A program made the position numbers and the translations under genes. From assembly GCA_947450325.1 (NCBI GenBank), contig CANFUT010000008.1, positions 94,211-127,022 of the forward strand: a DNA stretch of 32,812 nt, read 5' to 3'. The number at the start of each line of letters is the position of its first letter. Position 1 is the stretch's first letter. The notes under the pieces are model-generated. The model saw only the letters and a list, made by a program, of their open reading frames with translations, had not been told where the DNA came from and did no database searches. Shown in pieces: positions 9,301 to 16,236 of this stretch. Source of the stretch: Flavobacteriia bacterium. Its GTDB lineage: Bacteria; Bacteroidota; Bacteroidia; Flavobacteriales_D; Crocinitomicaceae.

Positions 9301-9495
9301 ACCGGTTCTGGAGCAGAATGGAAAAATGGTTTGGCTTGGGTATTGATTGGAGGATTGACAAGTTCTATGTTCTTGACCATTATCGTAGTTCCAATCATGT
9401 ATTATTCTGTTGACAGAGTAAAAGACAAAATCGCTTCATTTCGCTCAAAAAAGAAAGCAGATGAAGAAGAAGATTTGACTATGATTACTGAATAA
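6352..9495 (+). CDS. RND-family multidrug efflux pump, AcrB/HAE-1 type permease
   Basis: This 1047-residue inner membrane pump is a full-length AcrB-like proton-driven exporter. The start MTLTELSIKRPSFIIVIFTILI is the typical N-terminal helix. In transmembrane helix 4 the proton-relay pair lies in GILVDDSIVVLENIYRH (Asp401, Asp402). The matching lysine is Lys932 in GLVAKNAILIVDF, and the arginines at about 962-964 in SERMRPILMTT complete the relay region. The duplicated pattern of two porter domains between TM blocks is present, with GASPATVESQVSKPMED near residues 52-70. The pattern fits the HAE family (drugs, bile salts, dyes) rather than heavy-metal CusA, which has a different TM4 motif. 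It is the last gene of the operon and is followed by a strong terminator. Confidence 0.95.
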   Translation: MTLTELSIKRPSFIIVIFTILIGGGLLSYNQLSYELLPDFSPPILTVTTVYPGASPATVESQVSKPMEDALSGLENISEVTAFSLDNASVMMLEFKASADIDQSLEDAQRKINNILNNLPEGAQTPVIAKIEPNASPVLQVSAIANNMPERDFMELMDDQILPQIKQTKGVAEVVVIGGEKREFRVNVDKDKMKLYGLSLSGINQAVSSSNVEFPTGKLKDNSEQMTVRLAGKFKTVEDLRNLIVSANGTSTVRLGDVADVEDGSEDQVTVSRFNGVNGIGLRIKKQSDANAVDMARATKDKFKDIEKKYSKEGVKFTVATDTSIPTIDSVDAVIHDLELAVLLVAAVMLLFLHSLRNAFIVLISIPASLISTFVAMYLLGYTLNLMTLLAMSLVIGILVDDSIVVLENIYRHLQMGKNRRQAALDGRNEIGFTALAITLVDVVVFSPVVFIEGTISDILHQFSIVVVVSTLMSLFVCFTLTPWLASRFAKEIKLNPKNPFQAVLLWFERRVTLFTQQYVKLVGWSLRHKIIASLSVIAIFFASMATMGLGIVGQEFVAQGDQGKFMIKLKYDKSTTFEENNATTLEIEQMILAQKDIVDIVFANVGGPSSGMGAASFGAENKSELTVKMKEGKQKDYPTMKYMNEIRNKIESKYSGVEVKALNIGMVESEEAPIEIFLSSDDSELLMKEARRLKTAIMAIKGAKDPTISTDDVTPEVRIELDREKMGQLGLPIAIVGMQLQNGLTGNDDSQFDDKGQEYDIRIMMDKFDRKNVDDVKNMTFTANDGKQVRLSEFADVTVENGNGSLERKNRISNTTIRSYVLGTASGTVSASIEKYLEKKPLDKNIRMLWGGEVKRQKESMGALGTAMGIGLILVYLIMVALYDNFVYPFVVLFSILVSLIGAILALNLTSSSMGIFTMLGMLMLLGLVAKNAILIVDFTNHLKEKGYTAYNALLESVSERMRPILMTTIAMVVGMIPIATATGSGAEWKNGLAWVLIGGLTSSMFLTIIVVPIMYYSVDRVKDKIASFRSKKKADEEEDLTMITE

Positions 9496-9517
9496 CAGTA
9501 AAAATAATAGAGTAGAG

Positions 9518-9551
9518 AAGGACTTCAAATTTGATTTGAGGTCCTTTTTTT
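9518..9551 (+). terminator. Rho-independent terminator of the RND efflux operon
   Basis: GGACTTCAAAT and ATTTGAGGTCC pair over 11 bp (one G-U) around a TTG loop, followed by seven T. It lies 23 bp after the pump stop codon. Confidence 0.85.
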
Positions 9552-9557
9552 GTGCGT

Positions 9558-9587
9558 AAAAAAAGGACAGTGAAAATTTCACCATCC
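9558..9587 (-). terminator. Rho-independent terminator after the AMP nucleosidase gene
   Basis: On the minus strand GGATGGTGAAA pairs with TTTCACTGTCC (two G-U pairs), followed by seven T. It stops transcription that converges on the RND operon. Confidence 0.8.
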
Positions 9588-9611
9588 TTCGCATATTGTG
9601 TGATTTCAAGA

Positions 9612-10382
9612 TTAGAATCTCAAGTGTTTTACCGTATCACCGTTGTTAATTAACTGTTTCAGCGACAAAATCCCCATGGCTAAATGTCTGTCAACAAATT
9701 CAGAAGTCACTTTTGAATCGCTTTCAGATGTTTTTACACCTTCCGGAATCATTGGTTGGTCAGAAACCAAAAGCAAAGCTCCCGTTGGAATTTTATTGGC
9801 AAAACCGACTGTAAAAATCGTTGCCGTTTCCATGTCAATTGCCATCGCGCGAATGGAATTTAAATATTCTTTAAACGAATCGTCGTGTTCCCAAACTCTT
9901 CTGTTTGTCGTATAACAAGTTCCTGTCCAATAATCATATCCAGCATCGCGAATCGTAGTTGAAATCGCTTTTTGCAAAGCAAATGCAGGCAAAGCAGGCA
10001 CTTCTGGCGGAAAATAATCGTTGCTCGTTCCTTCACCTCTAATGGCAGCAATTGGCAAAATTAAATCGCCCACTTCATTTTTCTTTTTCAAACCGCCACA
10101 TTTTCCTAAGAACAAAACCGCTTTTGGTTTGATTGCCGAAAGTAAATCCATAACCGTTGCCGCAGACGCACTTCCCATTCCGAAATTGATTAGCGTAATT
10201 CCGTTTGCTGTAGCACATTGCATGGGTTTGCCAATTCCTTTGATTTCAACTTGATTTTCGTCTGCGAATTTGGTGACATAGTTTAAAAAATTACAAAGGA
10301 TAATGTAAGATCCGAAATTTTCTAAGGTTTCGCCCGTATATCTAGGTAGCCAATTGTCTACGATTTCTTTTTTCGTTTTCAT
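9612..10382 (-). CDS. amn: AMP nucleosidase
   Basis: AMP nucleosidase splits AMP into adenine and ribose 5-phosphate in the cytoplasm and helps to control the AMP pool. The 256-residue protein is the short form found in Bacteroidota, which lacks the N-terminal extension of the E. coli Amn (about 480 residues). It has the nucleoside phosphorylase fold motifs: GMGSASAA (68-75), LGKCGGL (92-98), AIDMETATIF (181-190, with the Met-Glu that contacts ribose) and SDQP (207-210, nucleobase contact). It could also be called a purine nucleosidase/phosphorylase-like enzyme, but the overall sequence matches the AMP nucleosidase group best. It lies 39 bp after the gingipain-like gene with no visible terminator between them, so read-through from that gene is possible. 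Confidence 0.85.
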   Translation of the reverse strand: MKTKKEIVDNWLPRYTGETLENFGSYIILCNFLNYVTKFADENQVEIKGIGKPMQCATANGITLINFGMGSASAATVMDLLSAIKPKAVLFLGKCGGLKKKNEVGDLILPIAAIRGEGTSNDYFPPEVPALPAFALQKAISTTIRDAGYDYWTGTCYTTNRRVWEHDDSFKEYLNSIRAMAIDMETATIFTVGFANKIPTGALLLVSDQPMIPEGVKTSESDSKVTSEFVDRHLAMGILSLKQLINNGDTVKHLRF

Positions 10383-10421
10383 GTATGGGTATTTTTAAAT
10401 TTTAATGGTGTTTTGGGAAAA

Positions 10422-12641
10422 TTATTTTTTTATAATTTTTACCAGTTTTTGGGTGTTTTGAGATGCTATTCTCAACTGATAAATTCCACTTGCCAAAGTA
10501 GAAATGTCAATTGTTTTGATTGAATTCCCAGTTTCTAATTCAAAATTCAAAATTTCTTTACCAGTCAAATCTAACAATGATAATTGAGTTGTTGATTGAG
10601 ATTGAACATGTATCTGCAATAAGTCAGAAGTTGGATTTGGGTAAACTGACAACAATTCAAATTCATTTTCAGGATTTCCTAAAGGTCCATTTCCAACTTG
10701 AATATTTCCTTGGTAAGGTTTGAAATTTTGTTTTGTTGCTGTAACCGCCAATGGTAAATCTGAAGTTAAATTTGGAAGCGTAAAATTAATGATTCCACCG
10801 TTTACTAATCCTTTGGCTAGTAATATGTTGTTTTGAGAAATTGCTATCGTAGCTTGTTCTTCATTGCAAGTTACCGAAAGCTGCGTTTCATTTTGTGCAA
10901 TTTGTGCAACATGATTCGCCACTAAATTTTGTGTGATTTTATTTCTGAATTCAACCGAAGGATCTCCAAAAAACACCCAAGTTTGCATCACTTCTTCGCC
11001 GTCTATCGTTGGATAATTTTCTAGCATGCTTAACTGAGCGTTGTAAAATAATCCGCCAAGTGTATTTTTCTTATTGTTTGTATAAGACTCAGTCAATATC
11101 GCGGTCATTTCATCTTGCGTTTGCATTGGTGGAGCCCATGACATTAAGATAGAAGACCCACAAGCGCCGATTGCACCAGTTGGCGTTCCGTTTTTACTTG
11201 CGCGCAACCACGTTTCTGACATACAAGTTCCATAAATAAAAGTGCCATTGTTGCAAGCAACAGAAACCACAAAAGGATATTTGCCATTATTTGTGGCATT
11301 ATTTACATTCAAAGAAGTGAAATTCCCAGTAACCATTGCATTGATGTCTCCGTGTCCGGTGTAATTCAATAATCCAATTCCATTGTTGAGCGCAGGCAAA
11401 ATTATTCCTGAATTTGGATCTCCAACAGCGTCTTGTTCGCCTCTCGATCCATCGTAAAATTCATAGACTTGGTTGTATCCGTAATTGGTCAGTTGGTTTT
11501 TGATGTTTCGCAAATGTTGCCAATCTTCTTCATTGTCGTCACCGATTCCAGCACCTTCGCCCGAGCCAATTCCCATGGCATTGGTCATCCAATCTCCAGC
11601 TGAAGGATTAATTTCATATTCCAAAACCCTATCAACCATATTTTTGATTTGCGCCATATTTCCAGAAAAACGACCTACAAATAATTCAGGATGATAATCA
11701 CTTCCAGCAAGTTGTCCGTAATAAGTATCACTGATTATTTCCTCAGTTCCAGAATTGCCATAAATGTATGCAGGGATTTCCGCGTTATCACCTACCAAAA
11801 GTAAATAGAGCAAATTTGGATTTGAATTGTATTCATTTTGGATAAAGTCTTTGATAGATTGTGTTGAAATTCCAGTGACAGATGTACCAATTATTTTCGT
11901 TTTGATTCCTTTTTGATTTTTCCAATTCGCAAACGGCTGCATGGTTTCAATCAATGAATCTGGGCAAATAACCAATAAATCTCCATTTTCTTCAATGGAA
12001 GCATATTTCTTAGTTTTTGCATTTAGAAAGTAGGAATCATTGAAAGACTTAGATTTGGATTCATTTTCAATTTCATTTATTCCAGTTTCGGCTTTATTGT
12101 ATTTTAATTTTATTTGGATGTTTTCATATACTCTAATCACTTTTGAAACAGGATTGTATTGGTATGGATAAATTGAAACATGAATACCTCGTTCACTTCT
12201 TAAAATAAATGGATTTGAAATTTCAGCTAGATTTCCAGGATAAAATTCATCTGTTGAATATACAGCGCCAAATTGGTATTCAATTTTTGAAGGATCAATA
12301 TTTCTTTTGAGATTTCCTTTAGATGATAAAACAATGACATCATTAATTTCATAGTAATTATCATAAACAACTTCAATGCTAACGTTTCCTTGATTTGGAA
12401 TCAAAATGCTTGTGCTGTACTTCGGTAAAGCTGGTTCGCTGAATTTCTCCGTGGTAACTTTATTGGTTGATTTAAAATCTACGTAATCAGCATTATATTG
12501 ATGAATGAAAACTGGTTTTATTTTTTTTAATTGGTGATTGATAGTTGTTTGAAAGGAGTTGTCATCCACAATTGTAAAATCTTGCCCCAACAAAAAATGA
12601 TTGAGAAACAACAAAATGCAGGATAAGATTAAAACTTTCAT
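10422..12641 (-). CDS. Gingipain-family (C25) cysteine protease with T9SS sorting domain
   Basis: This 739-residue secreted protein has a signal peptide (MKVLILSCILLFLNHFLLGQ) and an N-terminal prodomain-like beta region to about residue 200. The peptidase C25 domain follows (about 220-600). The catalytic pair is visible: His430 in YTGHGD and Cys463 in VACNNG. Their spacing of 33 residues equals that of His211 and Cys244 in gingipain RgpB. Acidic loops such as SDTYYGQLAGSDYHPELFVGR match the family. The last 75 residues (SVYPNPTSDLLQIHV to LVKIIKK) form a T9SS type A sorting domain, so the enzyme is secreted or attached to the cell surface. Members of this family include the T9SS sortase PorU, but PorU lacks such a sorting signal and is longer. 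A cargo protease is therefore the better call. Confidence 0.88.
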   Translation of the reverse strand: MKVLILSCILLFLNHFLLGQDFTIVDDNSFQTTINHQLKKIKPVFIHQYNADYVDFKSTNKVTTEKFSEPALPKYSTSILIPNQGNVSIEVVYDNYYEINDVIVLSSKGNLKRNIDPSKIEYQFGAVYSTDEFYPGNLAEISNPFILRSERGIHVSIYPYQYNPVSKVIRVYENIQIKLKYNKAETGINEIENESKSKSFNDSYFLNAKTKKYASIEENGDLLVICPDSLIETMQPFANWKNQKGIKTKIIGTSVTGISTQSIKDFIQNEYNSNPNLLYLLLVGDNAEIPAYIYGNSGTEEIISDTYYGQLAGSDYHPELFVGRFSGNMAQIKNMVDRVLEYEINPSAGDWMTNAMGIGSGEGAGIGDDNEEDWQHLRNIKNQLTNYGYNQVYEFYDGSRGEQDAVGDPNSGIILPALNNGIGLLNYTGHGDINAMVTGNFTSLNVNNATNNGKYPFVVSVACNNGTFIYGTCMSETWLRASKNGTPTGAIGACGSSILMSWAPPMQTQDEMTAILTESYTNNKKNTLGGLFYNAQLSMLENYPTIDGEEVMQTWVFFGDPSVEFRNKITQNLVANHVAQIAQNETQLSVTCNEEQATIAISQNNILLAKGLVNGGIINFTLPNLTSDLPLAVTATKQNFKPYQGNIQVGNGPLGNPENEFELLSVYPNPTSDLLQIHVQSQSTTQLSLLDLTGKEILNFELETGNSIKTIDISTLASGIYQLRIASQNTQKLVKIIKK

Positions 12642-12875
12642 GAATGATATTTGACACTAAAATACAATAAATCTTTCGAATGTTATTTTAATAGACGATA
12701 AATGTGAAAGTCTCGTCCAATGTAACCAAATAATTTATCAATCATTTACCGTTTGATTTTGTTGTTTACTTTGATTTTTTGTGATTAAATTAACTTTTTT
12801 AGAATTAATTTCTTTCAAATATCGAATGTGGATAAAAAAAAGCGTTCCGCATTGGGTGAATTTAAAATTTCGTTG

Positions 12876-12883
12876 TACATTTG
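12876..12883 (+). promoter_or_regulatory. -7 promoter element of the T9SS protein at 12905
   Basis: TACATTTG matches TAnnTTTG exactly, 21 nt before the ATG. A TTG at 12852-12854 lies 21 bp upstream as a possible -33 element. Confidence 0.6.
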
Positions 12884-12904
12884 GGCAAATTAATTTAAAA
12901 AACT

Positions 12905-13780
12905 ATGAGAAAAATTTACACTTTAATCGCAGGAATTTTATTAGCAGGTACTGCATCTGCACAATTAGTAAATGGAAATTTTGAGGCAGCAATTACTCAA
13001 AATGCTACTTATGCTAACATTGGATCTACTACAGGTTGGGGATTAGGAGTTTACAAAGCTCAAACTGCAATGCCAGGAGAAGGAACACAATCAGTTAATT
13101 TAACTACTGTTTTGGACGCACCTTTAAATGCTGTTGTTGGTTTTGGTTCAGATACTATTTCTGGTCAATTGTCACAATCTGTTAACGGACCAGTTACAAA
13201 CCCAGCTTCTTTAACTGCAAGTTTGAAATTCAAATATGCTCCAGTTCAAAGTGATACAGGATGTTTCGTTGTTGAAATCTATGATACATTATTAGCTGGA
13301 TCAACTGATGACGTATTGTTGTACCAAGGTGTTACTATCTTTACAGGTAACGTATCTACTTGGACTAACAGAACAATTTCTTTGATTAACGCTGGTGGTT
13401 CTGGAACTCCAAACCAAATCTTTTTATTAGGAGCTTCTTCTATCGGATCTGTTTTCTCTGGTTTTTACTTACCAAGAATTGGTTCTGAATTACAATTAGA
13501 TGCAATCACTTTGGCTAACACTGCAAGTGTTGAAGAAAATGACATTGCTAACTCTGTAATTTATCCTAACCCAACTTCTGATGTATTGAACTTCAATATC
13601 AACGGAACAGAAGCTACAGGAATCAACATCTACAGCTTAGATGGAAAATTATTGTTGACTCAAGATGCTAACGGTGCTAAAGGTTCTGTAAACGTTTCTT
13701 CATTGAATGCAGGAATGTACATCTACCAAATCGCTACAACTAGCGGTGAGTCTGTAAAAAGTACTTTCGTTAAAAAATAA
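12905..13780 (+). CDS. Small secreted T9SS sorting-domain protein of unknown function
   Basis: This 291-residue protein has a signal peptide (MRKIYTLIAGILLAGTASAQ). The central beta-rich domain (about 21-205) starts QLVNGNFEA and contains a WGLGVYKAQTAMPGEG stretch. This resembles the putative carbohydrate-binding jelly-roll domains (PCMD-like) of Bacteroidota surface proteins. The T9SS type A sorting domain is complete at about 210-291 (SVIYPNPTSDVLNFNI, LNAGMYIYQIAT, STFVKK). Codon use favours GCT, GTT, AAC and GGA far more than the neighbours do, which suggests high expression. The gene is monocistronic, with its own TACATTTG promoter box and a strong terminator. I cannot assign an enzymatic role. 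It may be an abundant surface or matrix protein. Confidence 0.85.
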   Translation: MRKIYTLIAGILLAGTASAQLVNGNFEAAITQNATYANIGSTTGWGLGVYKAQTAMPGEGTQSVNLTTVLDAPLNAVVGFGSDTISGQLSQSVNGPVTNPASLTASLKFKYAPVQSDTGCFVVEIYDTLLAGSTDDVLLYQGVTIFTGNVSTWTNRTISLINAGGSGTPNQIFLLGASSIGSVFSGFYLPRIGSELQLDAITLANTASVEENDIANSVIYPNPTSDVLNFNINGTEATGINIYSLDGKLLLTQDANGAKGSVNVSSLNAGMYIYQIATTSGESVKSTFVKK

Positions 13781-13797
13781 TTTTAACTCACTTTTAG

Positions 13798-13834
13798 AAA
13801 GTCCTTTCGTTTCGGCGGAAGGACTTTTTTTTTT
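13798..13834 (+). terminator. Strong rho-independent terminator after the small T9SS protein
   Basis: AAAGTCCTTTCG pairs with CGGAAGGACTTT (one G-U) around a TTTCGG loop, followed by a run of ten T. Confidence 0.9.
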
Positions 13835-14214
13835 GCTTTAGATTTTGATGGAAATGTGTAATGAAGTTTTTATATCCTTTTGAAATAGAAATACTGCTGC
13901 ACAGAATCAAAGAATAAATAAAGTATAATTGATAGTATGAAGTTATTGCGCACTTCATTTGATTTTATCAGAGACTACTAAGCTAAATGCTTTGCATATA
14001 TGGAATGTATACTAGAATACTTTACTGAATTGAAACAAATCAAAATGAGATCTTTTGCAGAGACTGATAGCGAATAACATGAATTTTAAAGCCGGATTAA
14101 ATGCGATTGTGATACTTTGTATGAAATTGTAGTAACTAACATCCAAATCTAAACAAATGATTATTTCTCATTCTAGCTTAGGTATTTGAATAGCAAAGTA
14201 AAATTAAAAGCCAT
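13835..14214. other. Gene-poor stretch without a recognisable feature
   Basis: Between two terminators lie about 380 bp with no frame longer than roughly 20 codons. Short ATG-started pieces are present, for example MKLLRTSFDFIRDY at 13937 and EYFTELKQIKMRSFAETDSE near 14026-14085. Base composition is less T-rich than normal promoter DNA here, so the region may be decayed coding sequence or hold an unseen small RNA. Neither can be supported by sequence alone. Confidence 0.5.
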
Positions 14215-14246
14215 AAAAAAAAGCCACTGGAAACCAATGACTTTTT
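14215..14246 (-). terminator. Rho-independent terminator of the ECF sigma/anti-sigma operon
   Basis: On the minus strand AAAGTCATTGG pairs with CCAGTGGCTTT (two G-U pairs) around TTT, followed by eight T in all. Confidence 0.85.
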
Positions 14247-14265
14247 GTAAATCAATCTAATGTTA

Positions 14266-15492
14266 TTAATCTTCGAATCTAGTAATTGTTCCTTGGTAAT
14301 TTTTAGATTCACCAATTTCAGTCTTTTCAATATTCACACGCCAAATGTAAGGTGTGTTAGGCGCAATCAATTGCTGTGTGCGTAGATCGTTTCCATCCCA
14401 AGGTTCTGATTCACTTTTTGTTTCATAAATCGTTTGACCAGTTTTTGGATCAATTATTTGCATCGTAAAAGGAACGTTTCTTTCTAACAATGCATAAGGA
14501 AGGAAAGTGTTGATTTTCGAGTTGCTACTAGTAGGTATGAAACTGTTCATAGCTAATAAATTGTAACTTGCTTCGCATCTAATATTTTTAGTGATTTTAC
14601 TTTCGCATCCGTTTTCAGATTGAAGCGTAAGTGTCACCGCGTGATTTCCTTTGGTGAAGAAATGTGCATCGAAACTTTTTTCTCTCGATAAAACGATTCC
14701 TTTTTCATTCGTCCAAGAATATTTTGCAGCGGGATTAATAGAACTCAATGAACTAACAGGTAAACCTTTGTAGAAAACCATTTCTTCATCAGCATAAAAA
14801 TCTGCTTTTACTTTAGGAGTGACCGAAAATGCAAATTCTTTTTGATTTTTTCCATTTTTAACGTAGCTAAAGAAGTAATCACCCGAAACTAACTCAATGT
14901 TTGACGCGTTTTTTTCTTTAATCATTTTGTTTGTTCCGTTTGACGAAACAAGATAAATGTCGCGATCGTTTGAGTTTCTAATCTCAATAATTTCGTTCTC
15001 ACAATATTTATCTGATAATTTAGGAAGAATTATTTCGGAATCAGCTAGACCAAAATCACCTGGATTTGGGATATTAATGTTTTCCGCCTTTTTCGGTGGA
15101 ATGCCATTTAACAGTTCCTTGGCTGCACTTTCGTCGTTCATTGAAGATACATTGTTTGAACCAGAAATTGATTTCACATTGGCAGTCGACGCAATTTGTT
15201 TAAAAGTAGCATTTTTAGATTCAACATTGTTTTCATTTGAAATAGGATTTTCTCCTTCATTCAAATTTTTTGCAGTTTTTGTGTTTGTCTCATTTTTTTG
15301 TAATGCAAAAAACGCAGCTACACCAACAATAATAATTGATGAAGCGACCCACGCCCATTTCAAAGAAGTTTTTACACTTTTTACTGGCAGATGTTGATCT
15401 AATCTTTTAGACATTGCTTCCCATGCTTTTGGATCATAAGGAGCTTCAATGTCTTTCAGACTGTTCTTAAATATTTCTTCTATATTGCTCAT
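14266..15492 (-). CDS. Putative membrane anti-sigma factor with PKD-like and gliding-motility (T9SS type B-like) C-terminal domains
   Basis: This 408-residue protein has three parts. A short cytoplasmic N-terminus (1-45; IEEIFKNSLKDIEAPYDPKAWEAMSKRL) resembles the start of Bacteroidota anti-sigma-like proteins. A single membrane helix lies at about 46-64 (WAWVASSIIIVGVAAFFAL). The periplasmic region has a low-complexity linker (65-150) and a PKD-like domain at about 230-307 that ends GNHAVTLTLQSENGCESK. Residues about 315-408 (FIP...NTFLPYAL, MQIIDPKTGQTIYET, PWDGNDL, TITRFED) resemble the CHU_C/gliding-motility C-terminal domain. There is no cleavable signal peptide. The ATG at 15492 is preferred over an upstream TTG (15510), because it leaves one base after the sigma gene's stop and implies coupled translation. 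The anti-sigma role is inferred from gene order and topology. Confidence 0.7.
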   Translation of the reverse strand: MSNIEEIFKNSLKDIEAPYDPKAWEAMSKRLDQHLPVKSVKTSLKWAWVASSIIIVGVAAFFALQKNETNTKTAKNLNEGENPISNENNVESKNATFKQIASTANVKSISGSNNVSSMNDESAAKELLNGIPPKKAENINIPNPGDFGLADSEIILPKLSDKYCENEIIEIRNSNDRDIYLVSSNGTNKMIKEKNASNIELVSGDYFFSYVKNGKNQKEFAFSVTPKVKADFYADEEMVFYKGLPVSSLSSINPAAKYSWTNEKGIVLSREKSFDAHFFTKGNHAVTLTLQSENGCESKITKNIRCEASYNLLAMNSFIPTSSNSKINTFLPYALLERNVPFTMQIIDPKTGQTIYETKSESEPWDGNDLRTQQLIAPNTPYIWRVNIEKTEIGESKNYQGTITRFED

Positions 15493-15493
15493 T

Positions 15494-16072
15494 CTAATCG
15501 AATTTAACAAGTTTCGTTTCTATTATGCGTTGAAGATTTTGTTTGGCTTTGGCTAAATTTGATTTGGAAGTTCCTTCACTAATTCCAAGGATTTCAGCGA
15601 TTTCCTTGTGGGTGTATTCTTCCAAAACATATAAATTAAAAACAGTTTTGTACGCCGGAGAAAGTTTATTTATGGCTTCCATGGCTATTTCTGCTTTTAA
15701 AGTTCTAAAACTTTCAATTTCTGCTTCTTCCATCGGATTGACAATCTCAGCAACAAAATCTGTATCATTTTCAAATAACACAGGCTTTTTCTTGTTTTTT
15801 CTGATCGAATCGATGGCAGTGTTTGCAATGATTCTTCTTAACCAACCTTCAAAAGAACCTTTAAAATCAAAAGATTCAATTTTTTCAAAGACCTTTATAA
15901 ATCCATCCTGTAGAATCTCCTGAGCAGAATCATGATCGATGGTGTAACGCAAGCAAACACTTAGCATTTTTCCATAAAACATAGCAAATAATTTCTCTTG
16001 GGCTTTGCGTTCGTTCTGAATACAGCCTTTGATAATTAAATCTAATTCTACTTTTTTTGTTTCCACATTCAA
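15494..16072 (-). CDS. ECF-type RNA polymerase sigma factor
   Basis: This 192-residue sigma factor of the extracytoplasmic function group directs RNA polymerase to an envelope- or stress-type regulon. The sigma-2 region spans about residues 25-95 (LFAMFYGKMLSVCLRYTIDHDSAQEILQDGFIKVF, then GSFEGWLRRIIANTAIDSIRK). The sigma-4 region spans about 128-185 (LSPAYKTVFNLYVLEEYTHKEIAEILGISEGTSKSNLAKAKQ). The linker between them is short, with no sigma-1.1 or sigma-3, as in ECF factors. The downstream gene starts one base after its stop and encodes a single-pass membrane protein, the usual ECF partner arrangement. An imperfect inverted repeat in its promoter region (16120-16139) could be an autoregulatory site. 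The target regulon is unknown. Confidence 0.93.
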   Translation of the reverse strand: MNVETKKVELDLIIKGCIQNERKAQEKLFAMFYGKMLSVCLRYTIDHDSAQEILQDGFIKVFEKIESFDFKGSFEGWLRRIIANTAIDSIRKNKKKPVLFENDTDFVAEIVNPMEEAEIESFRTLKAEIAMEAINKLSPAYKTVFNLYVLEEYTHKEIAEILGISEGTSKSNLAKAKQNLQRIIETKLVKFD

Positions 16073-16119
16073 CGTTTTAATGACGCAAGATATTAAGAAC
16101 GGTTGCCAAGGGACAAAGA

Positions 16120-16139
16120 TTGTTAATTCTTATTGACAA
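16120..16139. repeat. Imperfect inverted repeat in the sigma/mdh divergent region
   Basis: TTGTTAAT and ATTGACAA form 8-bp arms (7 of 8 paired) around TCTT. The repeat lies 48 bp upstream of the ECF sigma start and 48 bp from the mdh -7 element. It may be an operator or chance in AT-rich DNA. Confidence 0.35.
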
Positions 16140-16186
16140 TTCTACATTTTTCCTAACAAATTAAAGGCTGATAAGTACAATTGTCG

Positions 16187-16194
16187 TAACTTTA
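16187..16194 (+). promoter_or_regulatory. Candidate -7 promoter element of mdh
   Basis: TAACTTTA, 7 of 8 positions of TAnnTTTG, 42 nt before the mdh ATG. No TTG lies at the usual -33 distance. Confidence 0.45.
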
Positions 16195-16236
16195 GCGCGT
16201 AAATTTTAAAGATTAAATTTTAATATATATATCAAC

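Noticed and set aside
10422-12641. C25 protease as the T9SS sortase PorU
   Set aside because: PorU is longer and lacks a C-terminal sorting domain with a PNPT start; this protein has one, so it is more likely a T9SS cargo protease.
14957-15397. 146-residue open frame on the plus strand opposite the anti-sigma candidate
   Set aside because: It lies wholly inside a well-supported gene on the other strand, has no recognisable domain and looks like a shadow frame of AT-rich coding DNA.
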